From Chitiniphilus shinanonensis DSM 23277 (lineage in GTDB: Bacteria > Pseudomonadota > Gammaproteobacteria > Burkholderiales > Chitinibacteraceae): a stretch of 64,000 bases of DNA. Location: contig NZ_KB895351.1 in assembly GCF_000374805.1 (NCBI RefSeq), forward strand, positions 25,187 to 89,186, in the 5' to 3' direction. The notes beneath the pieces were generated by a model that had not been told where the DNA came from, ran no database searches, and was given only the letters and a program-made list of their open reading frames with translations. The position numbers were made by a program, and so were the translations under genes. This document shows positions 44,949 to 55,500 of the stretch, piece by piece. Numbering within the stretch: the stretch's first letter is position 1; the number at the start of each line of letters is the position of its first letter.

Positions 44949-45185
44949 ATGGATGAACACCTGATCGAGACGGCAATGAAGGCGATCCGCGATTACCTGC
45001 GGACGCGGCCGGACAGTGCCGACACGGTCGAGGGCATCCACGAGTGGTGGATCCGCTGGCCCGGCGAGCCGGAGCCGCTGGCGGTCACCCGCGAGGCGCT
45101 GGAGCGCTTGCAGGCCGCCGGCGAAGTGGAGCGCCGCCTGATCGGCAAGCGCGAGCTGTGGCGCGCGCGGCGCGCCGGGCGCTGA
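44949..45185 (+). CDS. Small conserved hypothetical protein
   Basis: A 78-residue protein, MDEHLIETAMKAIRDYLRTR, then PDSADTVEGIHEWWI, then a winged-helix-like segment (VTREALERLQAAGEVERRLI). The DTVEGIxxWWI core resembles a family of small proteins of unknown function seen in several proteobacteria; the resemblance is from memory. The end reads like a small DNA-binding or adaptor fold. It follows the activator by 174 bases on the same strand and could be its partner, but no direct evidence links them. Confidence 0.75.
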   Translation: MDEHLIETAMKAIRDYLRTRPDSADTVEGIHEWWIRWPGEPEPLAVTREALERLQAAGEVERRLIGKRELWRARRAGR

Positions 45186-45225
45186 CCGCCCGGCGCAATC
45201 GCCTGTCGATGCCGCGCGGATCGCG

Positions 45226-46113
45226 TCACGCCCCGGTGCGTTGCGCCGTCCCGGCCGGCGTCGCGCGGCGGCGCCAGTGTTCGTTGAGCCACAGCGCCAG
45301 CCCGATCACCGCCCCGCCCAGCACCAGCCGGCCCACGTTCTCGTCGCTGCCCCAGATCAGCATGTGCAGCGCGATCCCGATCGGGATGTGCGTGTTGTTC
45401 ATCGCCCCCAGCGTGCCGGCATCGACCAGCGACGCGCCCTTGTTCCACCAGAAGAACCCCAGCGCCGACGCCACCAGCCCCATGTAGACCAGCACCGACC
45501 ATTGCAGCGCGGTGGTCGGCAGCCGGGCAGGGTTGCCGAAGATCAGGAACGACGGCAGCGCGACCAGCAGCGCGCCGACGAAGAACCAGCCGAAGCCCGC
45601 GCGGGGCGGCAGATCGCTGGGATGGCGCGCCACCAGCCACTTGTAGCCGATCTGCCCCAGCGCGAACGACAGGTTGGCCAGTTGCAGCAGCAGAAAGCCG
45701 GTGAGGAAATCGCCGCTCAGCCCGTCGTAGCGGATGATGGCCGAGCCGGCGATGGCGATCAGCGCCGCCAGCGAGGCGCGCGGCGTGAAGCGGCCACGGA
45801 AGGCGTCGTCCAGCAACGTGATGTAGATCGGCGTGAAGATGGTGAACAGCAGCACCTCGGGCACGCTGAGGTAGGCGAACGAACGGTAGAGCAGCAGGTA
45901 GGTCAGGCCGAACTGCAACGCCCCGGCCGCGATCGTGCCCAGAATGCGCGCAACGGCGAAGCCGCGTGCCCGCAGCAGGGGCAGGAACACCAGCAGCGCC
46001 AGTACCACCCGCGTCAGCACGGCGAAGTCGCTGTCCACCCGGCCGGCGAGGTACTCGCCGATCAGATTGAACGAGAACGCCCAGACCACGGTGATGAATG
46101 CCAGATAGGCCAT
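45226..46113 (-). CDS. EamA/DMT family transporter
   Basis: A 295-residue inner-membrane protein with about ten hydrophobic segments arranged as two EamA repeats, the pattern of drug/metabolite transporters and amino-acid exporters. LTRVVLALLVFLPLLRA and the second-repeat GLVASALGFFWWNKGASLVD are typical. The substrate cannot be read from the sequence. ATG 46113 starts just before the first helix; GGGAGCGGC may be its ribosome site. The gene is divergent from the PatZ-like gene. Confidence 0.88.
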   Translation of the reverse strand: MAYLAFITVVWAFSFNLIGEYLAGRVDSDFAVLTRVVLALLVFLPLLRARGFAVARILGTIAAGALQFGLTYLLLYRSFAYLSVPEVLLFTIFTPIYITLLDDAFRGRFTPRASLAALIAIAGSAIIRYDGLSGDFLTGFLLLQLANLSFALGQIGYKWLVARHPSDLPPRAGFGWFFVGALLVALPSFLIFGNPARLPTTALQWSVLVYMGLVASALGFFWWNKGASLVDAGTLGAMNNTHIPIGIALHMLIWGSDENVGRLVLGGAVIGLALWLNEHWRRRATPAGTAQRTGA

Positions 46114-46345
46114 GATGCCGCTCCCGGGGAAAGCCGGGATGATACTGGCGCGGCATGCTTCGTGCTTGGAGCCGCCGCCAAAACCTTCCGGGCGGCGACT
46201 GGCCGGCCACCGCCAATGCCGGATTGTCTGGCCTGGATCAATCTCGCCGCACCAGAACGACACACGGCACGACTACAATCCATCAGGCGACGCGGCTCCT
46301 GCCCATCTCGGCCCCGACGCACCCACGCATCCATCGGATCGAACC

Positions 46346-49021
46346 ATGAAGCAGCACTACCTCACCCCGTTGTTCGACCCCCAGTCGGTGGCCGTGATCG
46401 GCGCCAGCGACACCGAAGGCGCCGTGGGCCGCACTGTGTTCGCCGGCCTGGTACAGAGCGGCTACGCCGGCCGGCTGTATCCGGTGAACCTCAAGCACGA
46501 GCAGGTGCTGGGCATCAAGGCATACAAGACGGTGAAGGCCATCGAGGGCGGCCTCGACCTGGCCATCGTCACCACGCCCACCCGCACCCTCAAGAGCGTG
46601 ATCGAACAATGCGGCAAGCGCGGGGTGAAGGCCGCCGTCATCATGTCCTGCGACTTCGTCGGCACCGACGAGGCGTCGCGCCGCCTGCTCGACCAGCTGC
46701 GCGCCACCGCGCGCCAGTACGACATGCGGCTGTTCGGCCCCACCGTGTTCGGCCAGGCGCGGCCGATCTCGCGCTTCCAGGCCGGCAACTACCAGGGGCA
46801 GATCAAGGGCGGCAATCTGGCGCTGCTGTCGCAGTCGTCGTCGGTGGCATCGGCGATCCTGGATTGGGCCGAATCGCACGACGTGGGGTTTTCCAGCGTG
46901 GTGTCGCTGGGCACCGAGGCCGATGTGGATGTTGGCGAAACGCTCGACTACCTGGTGTCCGACCCGCGTACCCGCAGCATCCTGATCTACCTGGAAGACG
47001 TGGGCGACGCGCGCATGCTGATGTCGGCGCTGCGCGCCGCCGCGCGCACCAAGCCGGTGATGGTGCTCAAGGTGGGGCGCTACGACGAACGCGTCACCCT
47101 CGGCCGCACCCACAGCGAGCGGCTGATCGGCCGCGACGACGTGTTCGAGGCCGCGCTGCGCCGCGCCGGCGTGCTGCGCATCCGCTCGATCAACCAGCTG
47201 TTCATCGCCGCGCGCGTGGTCAACGCCGGCTACCGCACCAAGGGCCGCCGGCTGGCCATCGTCACCAACGGCATGGGCGCCGGGATGATGGCGGTCGATC
47301 GCGCACACGACCTGCACGTCCAGCTGACGCAGCTGGCGCCGGAAACCCTGAGCCGGCTGGCCGACTGGCTGCCGCCGCATGCCGAGCGCAGCAATCCGGT
47401 GGACATCCTGGGCGACGCGCCGGCCGCGCGCTTCCGTGGCGCCACCCAGGCGCTGCTCGACGATCCCAATGTCGATGGCGTAGTGGTGGTGTTCACCCCG
47501 CAGGTGGGCACCGACCACATGGCCACCGCCGAGGCGATGATCGAACTGCAAGGCACCACCGACAAGCCCATCCTGCTGGCGTGGATCGGCGGCAAGAAGC
47601 TCGAAGCCAGCCGCCGCCTGCTGGGCAAGCGGAACATCGCCTACTTCCATGCGCCCGAGCATGCCGTGGAAGTGTTCTATTCGCTGGCCGCGTGGGAATA
47701 CAACCAGCAACTGCTGCTACAGACCGCCGCCCCGCTGGGCGAATGGGAGGCGCCGGACCTGGAGACCGCGCGCATGATCATCGACACCGTGCTGACCAAC
47801 GGGCGCACGGTGCTGGACGAGATCGAATCCAAGGCCATCCTGCGCGCCTTCCACATCCCGGTGGTGCCCACCCTGCGCGCGTCCACGCCCGACGACGCGG
47901 TGACGGTGGCGATGGGTCTGGGCCTGCCGATCGCGCTCAAGCTCGACGTCGAGGGCGTGATGCACAAGACCGACATCGACGGCGTGGTGCTCAATATCCA
48001 GAGTCTGGTCGGCGTCGCGGCCGAGGCGTCGCGCATGCTCAGCCGCGCCAAGGAGCGTTTCGGCGACAAGGTGCGCGGGCTGACCATCCAGCCCATGCAC
48101 GGCAAGAAGTTCGGCCGCGAACTGATGCTGGGCGTGGCGCGCGACCGCGCCTTCGGCCCGGTGATCTCGTTCGGCGCGGGCGGCATCGCGGTGGAGGTCT
48201 TCAACGACGTCGCCGTCACGCTGCCGCCGCTCAACGAGTACCTCGCCGCCAACCTGATCCGCCGCACCCGGGTGAAGCAGATGCTGGAAGCGTTCCGCAA
48301 CCAGCCGCCGGTGAAGCTCGATGCGGTGGTCGACGTGCTGTTGCGCCTGTCCGAACTGGTGTGCGAACTGCCGCAGGTGCACCAGCTCGACCTGAACCCG
48401 CTGATCGCCGACGAGAACGGCGTGGTGGCGGTGGACGCGCGCATCGTGGTGGCGCCGGTGCCCGAGCGCGCGCGACGCTATCAGCACATGGCGATCCATC
48501 CGTATCCGTCGCAGATGGTGCAGGTGTCGCAGCTGAAGAGCGGCGTGCCCATCGTGATCCGCCCGGTGCGCCCCGAAGATGCCGAGATGATGGCGCGCTT
48601 CGTCGCCGAGCTGTCGGACGAAACCCGCTACAACCGCTACATGAACACCCTGAAGACGCTGCCCCAATCGATGCTGGCGCGCTTCACCCAGATGGATTAC
48701 GCCCGCGAGGTGGCCCTGGTGGCCACCATGGGCGAGGGCGACGACGAGCGCATCCTCGGCGTGTCGCGTTTCACCGTGAACCCGGACTACGACAGCTGCG
48801 AGTTCGCCATCGTCATCGCCGACACCATGCAGGGCAAGGGCCTGGGCGCGCGACTGATGGAGGCGCTGTTCGCCGCCGCGCGCGACATGAACCTGGAGCT
48901 GGTCGAAGGCGAGGTGCTGAGCAGCAACAAGACCATGCTCAACTTCATGAAGCGGCTGGGCTTCGAGATCCACAAGCACCCGGAGGATTCCGGCCTGAAG
49001 TGGGTGGTGAAGCAGTTGTAG
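46346..49021 (+). CDS. PatZ-like acyl-CoA-synthetase-type GNAT acetyltransferase
   Basis: Large 891-residue protein with the order CoA-binding domain (VAVIGASDTEGAVGRTVF at 16-33), succinyl-CoA-ligase-like domain (GNLALLSQSSSVASAILD), ATP-grasp domain (about 480-690, PIALKLDVEGVMHKTD) and C-terminal GNAT domain (from about 735, IRPVRPEDAEMMARFV, then GKGLGARLMEAL). This is the architecture of Pat/YfiQ protein lysine acetyltransferases, whose ligase part is inactive: LFGPTVFGQARP replaces the NDP-forming catalytic His motif. It is likely a regulator of acetyl-CoA synthetase and similar enzymes. Confidence 0.9.
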   Translation: MKQHYLTPLFDPQSVAVIGASDTEGAVGRTVFAGLVQSGYAGRLYPVNLKHEQVLGIKAYKTVKAIEGGLDLAIVTTPTRTLKSVIEQCGKRGVKAAVIMSCDFVGTDEASRRLLDQLRATARQYDMRLFGPTVFGQARPISRFQAGNYQGQIKGGNLALLSQSSSVASAILDWAESHDVGFSSVVSLGTEADVDVGETLDYLVSDPRTRSILIYLEDVGDARMLMSALRAAARTKPVMVLKVGRYDERVTLGRTHSERLIGRDDVFEAALRRAGVLRIRSINQLFIAARVVNAGYRTKGRRLAIVTNGMGAGMMAVDRAHDLHVQLTQLAPETLSRLADWLPPHAERSNPVDILGDAPAARFRGATQALLDDPNVDGVVVVFTPQVGTDHMATAEAMIELQGTTDKPILLAWIGGKKLEASRRLLGKRNIAYFHAPEHAVEVFYSLAAWEYNQQLLLQTAAPLGEWEAPDLETARMIIDTVLTNGRTVLDEIESKAILRAFHIPVVPTLRASTPDDAVTVAMGLGLPIALKLDVEGVMHKTDIDGVVLNIQSLVGVAAEASRMLSRAKERFGDKVRGLTIQPMHGKKFGRELMLGVARDRAFGPVISFGAGGIAVEVFNDVAVTLPPLNEYLAANLIRRTRVKQMLEAFRNQPPVKLDAVVDVLLRLSELVCELPQVHQLDLNPLIADENGVVAVDARIVVAPVPERARRYQHMAIHPYPSQMVQVSQLKSGVPIVIRPVRPEDAEMMARFVAELSDETRYNRYMNTLKTLPQSMLARFTQMDYAREVALVATMGEGDDERILGVSRFTVNPDYDSCEFAIVIADTMQGKGLGARLMEALFAAARDMNLELVEGEVLSSNKTMLNFMKRLGFEIHKHPEDSGLKWVVKQL

Positions 49022-49049
49022 CCGGCGCGCAGCGCGGATTGGAACCAAG

Positions 49050-49074
49050 GCCCGGCATCGCCGGGCTTTTTTTT
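49050..49074 (+). terminator. Intrinsic terminator after the PatZ-like gene
   Basis: GCCCGGC and GCCGGGC pair around ATC and run into eight T residues. Confidence 0.93.
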
Positions 49075-49152
49075 GTCCGCCGGGCGATAGGGTGATCGAC
49101 GTTGCCTATAACGGGAAAGCGTTTCGTTACAAGACCTCGCCTGGAGAAAACC

Positions 49153-51144
49153 ATGATTGCATCCGAGACAGCGTTATCCCGCCTTGCCTCGTCGTTGACC
49201 GCGGCGTTGCTGGCTCTTGCCGGCCACACCATCGCCGCCGATTTGCCGGTCGGCGTCGCCACCGACACCACCCGCGCCGCCAACCAGGCGGTATTGCAGC
49301 AACTGGATTTCAACGATCGCGACAGCTTCGACGCGGTCAACCGCGGCCTGATCGCCAAGCTGCCCGACGCCAGGATCAAGAGCAAGGACGGCAAGCTGGT
49401 CTACGACGCCGACAACTTCGCCTTCCTGCGCGACAAGCCGGCGCCCGACACGGTCAACCCCAGCTTCTGGCGCCAATCGCAGCTCAACGCCGAGCACGGG
49501 CTGTACAAGGTGGCGGATCGCATCTACCAGTTCCGCGGTTACGACATCGCCAATATGACGCTGATCCAGGGCGACACCGGCTGGATCATCATCGATACCA
49601 CCACCTCGACCGAGGTCGCCGCCGCCGGCTTGAAGCTGGCCAACGAAAAGCTCGGCCAGCGCCCGGTCAAGGCCGTCATCATCACCCACAGCCATGCCGA
49701 CCACTTCGGCGGCGTGCTCGGCGTGGTCAGCCCCGACGACATCAAGAACAAGAAGGTGGAGATCATCGCGCCGGTCGGCTTCCTGGAGGAATCGGTCAGC
49801 GAGAACCTCTACGCCGGCAACGCCATGGGGCGGCGCGCGCGTTACTCGTACGGCGACGGCCTGCCGCTCGGCGCCAGCGGCTCCATCGGCACCGGGCTGG
49901 GGGTGAATCTGTCGCAGGGCACCATCAGCATCGCCGAGCCGACCCGCACCATCACCCATACCGGCGAACAACTGACGGTGGACGGGCTGGACATCGTGTT
50001 CCAGAACGCGCCCGGCACCGAGGCGCCGGCGGAAATGCTGTTCTACTTCCCGCAACTGAAGGCGCTGTGCCTGGCCGAGGATTCCACCTACGTCATGCAC
50101 AACCTGTACACGCTGCGCGGCGCCAAGGTGCGCAGTCCGCTGGTGTGGGCCAATACGCTCAACACCACGCTGGAGCTGTTCGGCGACAAGGCCGAGGTGG
50201 CGTTCGCCTCGCACACTTGGCCCACCTGGGGCAATGCCAAGATCCGCGAGCACCTGAGCAAGCAGCGCGACATGTACCGCTTCATCAACGACCAGACGCT
50301 GCGCCTGGCCAACCAGGGCTACGACGCGGAAGAGATCGCCGAGCGCCTGACGCTGCCCGACGCGCTGGGCAAGGAGTTCTACAACCGCGGCTACTACGGC
50401 AGCCTCAAGCACAATGTGAAGGCCACCTACCAGCTCTACCTGGGCTTCTTCAACGGCAACCCCGCCACGCTGGATGCACTGCCGCGCGTGGACGCCGCCA
50501 AGCGCTACGTCGAGGCCATGGGCGGCGCGGCACAGGTGTTGCAACGCGGGCGCAAGGCGTTCGACGCGGGCGACTATCGCTGGACCGCCGAACTGGTGAA
50601 CCACGTGGTCTATGCCGATCCGGGCAACCAGGAGGCCCGCGCCCTGCAGGCCGCCGCGCTGGAGCAGCTGGGCTTCCAGGCCGAATCGGCCACCTGGCGC
50701 GGCTTCTACCTGATGGGCGCCAACGAGCTGCGCGGCGCCAAGCCGATGGCGACCGCCACGCTGGTGGACCCGCGCGCGGTCCCGGTGCCGATGGCGGTGG
50801 ACTACGCCTCGACGCTGATCGACCCCGCGCGCGCCGTCGGCAAGCACAAGCGCATCGGTTTGCGCGTCACCGGCGCCGAGCCGCAAAGCTATACCCTGAC
50901 GCTGGAGAACGCCGTGCTGTTCCTGAACAAGCCGGTGGCGGGCGAGCAGCTCGACAGCACCGTCACGCTGACCGCGCCCGAATTCGGCGCCATCGTCGGC
51001 GGCATGGCGAAGACGGCGGATCTGGTGAAGAAGGGCACGGTGAAGGTGGAAGGCGAAGCCGACGCGCTCGACCAGCTTGCCGCGCTGTTCGATCGCCCCG
51101 ACCCGGCCTTCCCGCTGATCGAGCCGGTAACCGCGCGGAAGTGA
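49153..51144 (+). CDS. Alkyl sulfatase (SdsA1-like metallo-beta-lactamase family)
   Basis: Exported class III sulfatase that removes sulfate from alkyl sulfates such as SDS. The 663 residues have a signal peptide (ending HTIAA), the zinc motif THSHADHFGG at 178-187, a third metal region (PGTEAPAEMLFYFP, EDSTYVMHNLYTLRG), a dimerisation domain and a C-terminal SCP2-like sterol-carrier domain (KRIGLRVTGAEPQSYTLTLE). Length agrees with SdsA1 (about 658). GGAGAAAACC precedes ATG 49153; an earlier in-frame ATG at 49102 would put 17 residues before the signal. Confidence 0.93.
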   Translation: MIASETALSRLASSLTAALLALAGHTIAADLPVGVATDTTRAANQAVLQQLDFNDRDSFDAVNRGLIAKLPDARIKSKDGKLVYDADNFAFLRDKPAPDTVNPSFWRQSQLNAEHGLYKVADRIYQFRGYDIANMTLIQGDTGWIIIDTTTSTEVAAAGLKLANEKLGQRPVKAVIITHSHADHFGGVLGVVSPDDIKNKKVEIIAPVGFLEESVSENLYAGNAMGRRARYSYGDGLPLGASGSIGTGLGVNLSQGTISIAEPTRTITHTGEQLTVDGLDIVFQNAPGTEAPAEMLFYFPQLKALCLAEDSTYVMHNLYTLRGAKVRSPLVWANTLNTTLELFGDKAEVAFASHTWPTWGNAKIREHLSKQRDMYRFINDQTLRLANQGYDAEEIAERLTLPDALGKEFYNRGYYGSLKHNVKATYQLYLGFFNGNPATLDALPRVDAAKRYVEAMGGAAQVLQRGRKAFDAGDYRWTAELVNHVVYADPGNQEARALQAAALEQLGFQAESATWRGFYLMGANELRGAKPMATATLVDPRAVPVPMAVDYASTLIDPARAVGKHKRIGLRVTGAEPQSYTLTLENAVLFLNKPVAGEQLDSTVTLTAPEFGAIVGGMAKTADLVKKGTVKVEGEADALDQLAALFDRPDPAFPLIEPVTARK

Positions 51145-51168
51145 TCGACCTCGGGGCATGGCTCCGAC

Positions 51169-51198
51169 AAAAAAGCCCGGCGGCGAGCCGGGCTTTTT
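51169..51198. terminator. Bidirectional terminator
   Basis: AAAAAGCCCGGC and GCCGGGCTTTTT form a 12-bp stem around a five-base loop, giving T-runs on both strands. It serves the convergent alkyl sulfatase and outer-membrane protein genes. Confidence 0.9.
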
Positions 51199-51235
51199 CT
51201 TGTGGCGACCGCGCACGGCGCACCGCGCCGCCCGC

Positions 51236-52018
51236 TCAATCGAAAGTCAGGTTCAGGCCGCCGAACACGGTGAACTTGGGCTGGTTGTCGCCGTCGTGCG
51301 CCACCGTCCATTGCGGCTCGACGAACAGGTTCATGATGGTCCTGCCTTCCTTCCACACCTTGCCGCCGCCCAGGCCGATCGGAATGTAGTAATTGCCGTG
51401 CTCGATGTCGAAAGTCCAGATGCCGGTGGAACGCACGTACCAGCCGTGGGGCAGGTTGAAGATGCCGAAGGGCTGAAAGGTGACCGAGCCGACGTCGGGG
51501 CGGTCGTCGTCGCCGGCAAACGACTGCTGCCATTGCAGCAGGCCGCCGAGCAGCCGCTTGGGGCTGGGCGAGATCACCACCGCGGCCAGCCCGCCCTGCC
51601 ACTTGCCGGTGCCCAGCTCGTCGTTGCTGGCGGTGGGCAGCGTCAGCAGCGGGCCGACGCCGACTTCGATGGCGCCGGTGTGCAGCAGGAAGATATCGAA
51701 CAGGTTGATATCGCCCAGCCCGGTCTTGTAGCCGCCCTCCGGGTCGGGCCGGGTGCTGAGCGGCATGGTCAGGCGGAAGATCTGCGGCACGCCGACCAGG
51801 CTGTTGGGCATCACCGGCAGCGTGCCGCGCAACAGGAAATCGTTGGTGTGCTTGTCGCTGCCGTAGAGCGTGGGCGTGTAGTAGTCCTGGAAGTTGAGCC
51901 CCGGCGCCGGGTTGAGCGGGTTGTTGCTCTTGTTCGCGGTTTCGGCGTCGTCGGCCAGGGCCGGCTGCGCCAGGGCCAGCAGCAGCGCGCCGGCGGCAAG
52001 GGGGAAAAGACGCTTCAT
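51236..52018 (-). CDS. Outer-membrane transporter-like beta-barrel protein
   Basis: A 260-residue exported protein: signal peptide MKRLFPLAAGALLLALAQPALA, then a chain rich in alternating hydrophobic strands and aromatic girdles ending in a terminal Phe-Asp (FGGLNLTFD). NPLNPAPGLNFQDYYTPTLYG and GTGKWQGGLAAVVIS resemble the family annotated as transporter or neuromedin U-like outer-membrane proteins. The molecule passed is unknown. Convergent with the alkyl sulfatase, but no operon link. A GGAGCCCGCC stretch lies just before the ATG. Confidence 0.78.
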   Translation of the reverse strand: MKRLFPLAAGALLLALAQPALADDAETANKSNNPLNPAPGLNFQDYYTPTLYGSDKHTNDFLLRGTLPVMPNSLVGVPQIFRLTMPLSTRPDPEGGYKTGLGDINLFDIFLLHTGAIEVGVGPLLTLPTASNDELGTGKWQGGLAAVVISPSPKRLLGGLLQWQQSFAGDDDRPDVGSVTFQPFGIFNLPHGWYVRSTGIWTFDIEHGNYYIPIGLGGGKVWKEGRTIMNLFVEPQWTVAHDGDNQPKFTVFGGLNLTFD

Positions 52019-52589
52019 GGCGGGCTCCTCGAACATGGCACAGCGGGTTTCGTCAGTGGCGCTCAGCAGAACAGGCGGCGGTACGACAGCATGAACAGCC
52101 GCACGTGCGGCGCGTTGTCCGGTCTGGAAACAGTATTGATACAGGCGGTGCCGACCGCGTCCTTGGGCGACCGCGCCAGCTGCGCGCCCATGCCCATATT
52201 CCTGCTTGCGAATCGCGGGCCTCCGCTTTTGGCAACTATAGGGAGCGGTTATCGCTAAATCCAAACGCCGCCGTATTTTTCGAAGGAAGCGCCGTTGCGG
52301 CGCAGCGGGTTGGCGTCGCTCGGCGGTGTGGTCGACCTTCAAACGCGGGTGAGCAGGGCGCCGGGCGGATCGTCGTCGCCCTGCGGCGTGTTGGGCCGGC
52401 GCGACAACCGCGGCCCGTGGTCGCGGCCGTCTGACCGCGTGCGGAACGGTGCCCGCCTTGCCCGCCCGCCGGGCCGGCCGCCTCGCAATCACCTGGGTTT
52501 GCCTTTCTGTTGATTTACAAATCAATGAGCATCGGTGATGCTTTTCCTTTTTCAGGGCGGTCCGGCAGTCGCCGGGGGCGGAGAACAAG
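52019..52589. other. Intergenic region between the outer-membrane protein and macroglobulin genes
   Basis: About 570 bases with no supportable gene. Divergent promoters are expected. An AT-rich stretch at about 52505-52560 (TTGATTTACAAATCAATGAG, containing the palindrome TTGATTTACAAATCAA) lies close to the macroglobulin start; around 52220-52285 there is another less GC-rich part. Open frames in this gap are Arg/Ala-rich and look like shadows. Confidence 0.5.
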
Positions 52590-55500
52590 ATGAAACAGTG
52601 GCTCGCGCAGCGCGGCAACGCGCGCAAGGTGGGGATCGGCGTGGCGGCGGCAGCGATACTGGCCGCGGCGATCGGCGGCGGCTGGTGGTGGGGGCATCGC
52701 GGCGCCGACGGTGGCGCAACGTCCGACGCCACCGAGGCGCAGCGCCCGGCGGAGCCGGGCGAATTCGCGCTGCTGGGCTGCAAGTCCGGTTACTGGGACG
52801 ACGCCCCGGCGCTGACCGTCAGTTTCAACCGCCCGCTGTCGCGCAAGCAGGATCTGAACAAGCTGTTCACCGTGACCGATGTCGGCGTGATGCCCGAGGG
52901 CAAGGCCAGCGACGCCTCGGCCGCCGCCGAGCAGCCGAAGAAGGTGGACGGCCGCTGGGAGCTGGACGACGGCGCCCAGCTCGCCTACTTCGTCACCACC
53001 GCCAAGCGCCGCTACCGTATCGACCTCGCCCCCGGCGTGCTGGCCGAGGACAACACCCGCATCGACGAGCGCCAGCAGTGCGACGTCGCGCTGGAGACCA
53101 TGCCGCCCGCGTTCTACTTCGCCAGCCGTGGCGTGGTGCTGCCCGCCGCGCAGAACGGCGGCCTGCCGGTGGTCACCGTCAACACCCCCGAAGTGGACGT
53201 GCAGTTCCTGCGCGTCTCGCCGCAACACCTGCCGCGCTTCCTGGAGCAGGTGGTGGCGCAACGCCGCACCGAACCCGCGCCGGACGACGAGGAGGAGGGC
53301 GACGAGTACGGCTACGACAGCAACCGGCTCACCTTGTCCGGCGCGGTCAGCGGCTGGACCTTGCAGAACCTCAAGCGCATCACCCAGAGCGTCTACCTGG
53401 GCCGCTTCGAGACCGATGCGCGCAAGAACCGCCGCAACGTGTCGTTCCTGCCGGTCGAGGACATCAAGGAACTGAAGGAACCCGGCATCTACGTGGCGGT
53501 GATGAGCCAGCCCGGCCGCTTCTCCTACGAATACCAGGTGACGTACTTCTACGTGACCGACATCGGCCTGCACGTGCATCGCGGGCAGAAGCAGATCGAC
53601 GCCTTCGCCACCTCGCTCAAGCGCGGCAAGGCGTTGTCCGGCGTGTCGTTCGAACTGCTCGACCAGTACGGCAAGGTGCTGTCGCGCGCCGACGGCGACG
53701 GCGAAGGCCACGCGGTGCTGGCCGACGTGCCGGACACCGCCCGCGCACTGGTGGCGCGCAAGGACAAGGAACTCGCCACCGTGGCGCTGTTCGAGCCGGG
53801 GCTCGATCTGTCCGAGTACGACATCGGCGGTTACCTGCCGCGCAACACCAAGCTGTTCGCCTACAGCGGCCGCGATCTGTACCGCCCCGGCGAGAAGTTC
53901 TTCGTCTCGGTGATCGCGCGCAACACCGACGGCCGTCCGCTGCCGGCGCTGCCGATCACCGCCACACTCAAGCGCCCGGACGGCCAGACCGTGCAAAGCG
54001 CCACCTGGCAGGCCGATCCCAAGCTGCCCGGCTACTACCAGCGCCAGCTCAGCCTGCCCGCCGACGCCCAGACCGGCACCTGGCTGCTGGAGCTGCGCGC
54101 CGACCCGGCCGCCAAGGACGCCGACAGCGTGATGAAGGTGCAGGTCGAGGAATTCCTGCCCGAGCGCATGAAGCTGGACCTGGACGCCGGCCCGGCCGCG
54201 CTGACGCTGGGCGAGGAGTTCGACGTCACCGTCAAGGGCAACTACCTGTTCGGCTCGCCGGCCTCCGGCAACCGCCTGCTCGGCAGCGTCTACACCGAGC
54301 GCCAGCGCTATCCGCTGGCCAAGCAATGGCCCGGCTTCCTATTCGGTGACTTCGCCGACGATAGCCGCACCCAGCGCCGCGAGCTGGAAGAAGCCGCGCT
54401 GGACGACGCCGGTCGCGCCAATGTCACCGTGCCGCTGGAGCTGGACGGCGCCAGGTCGCCGATGCTGGCGCGCGCCACCTTCAGCCTGCTGGAATCCGGC
54501 GGGCGCCCGGTGGTGCGCTCCGTCGAACGCACCGTCTGGCCCGCCGCCAAGATGATCGGCATCCGCCCGCTGTTCGACCGCGACGTGGCGCGCGAAGGCG
54601 ACAAGGCCGCGTTCGAGATCGTGCGCGTGACCCACAGCGGCGCCAGCGCGCCGCTGGCCCAGGCCAAGGTGCGGCTGGTGCTGGAGAACCGCGAGTTCTA
54701 CTGGCGCTACGACGACCAGCGCGGCTGGCATTCCGGTTACACCGAGATCGACGAGCCGGTCTACAGCGGCGAGCTGGCGCTCAAGGGCCGCGCCTCGCTG
54801 GCGCTGCCGGTGGAGTGGGGCCGCTATCGCCTGGAAGTCGAAGATCCCGAAACCAAGCTGGTCGCCCGCTACCGCTTCTACGCCGGCTGGGGCGCGCAGG
54901 ACGCCGAGGCGATGGGCAACCGCCCGGATCGCGTCAACCTCAAGCTCGAAGGCGTGCCGGCCAAGCCGGGCGACGACGTGGCGCTGACCATCCTGCCGCC
55001 GCACGACGGCGAAGCGCTGGTGCTGGTCGAGGGCGACAAGGTGTTGTGGCAGAAGCGCGTGTCGGTGTCGGCCAAGGGCACCAGGATCGACATCCCGGTG
55101 AGCAAGGACTGGAAGCGCCACGACCTCTATATCTCGGTGGTGGCGTTCCGCCCCGGCAGCGAGGGCGACCGCGTCACCCCGGCGCGCGCGCTGGGCCTGG
55201 CCTACCTGCCGCTGGCGTCGGCCGACCGCAAGTTCAAGGTGGCGCTGACCGCGCCGCAACAGGCACGCCCGGAAACCCGCGTGCCGGTGAAGATCAAGGT
55301 GGACGGCGCCACCGGTGACAACGCCTTCGTCACGCTGTCGGCGGTGGACGTGGGCATCCTCAACATCACCCGCTTCAAGACGCCCGACCCGTTCGACTTC
55401 CTGTTCGGCAAGCACCGCTACAGCCAGGACCTGGCCGACATCTACGGCAAGCTGATCGAGAAGATGGAAGGCAACACCGGCAAGCTCAAATGGGGTGGCG

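Noticed and set aside
45241..49095. A 1284-codon plus-strand frame overlapping the EamA and PatZ-like genes
   Set aside because: Low-complexity Arg/Gly/Ala product out of frame with two clear genes.
52019..52589. An N-terminal extension of the outer-membrane protein through the intergenic gap
   Set aside because: The in-frame upstream sequence is Arg/Pro-rich without similarity, and a proper signal peptide starts at 52018.
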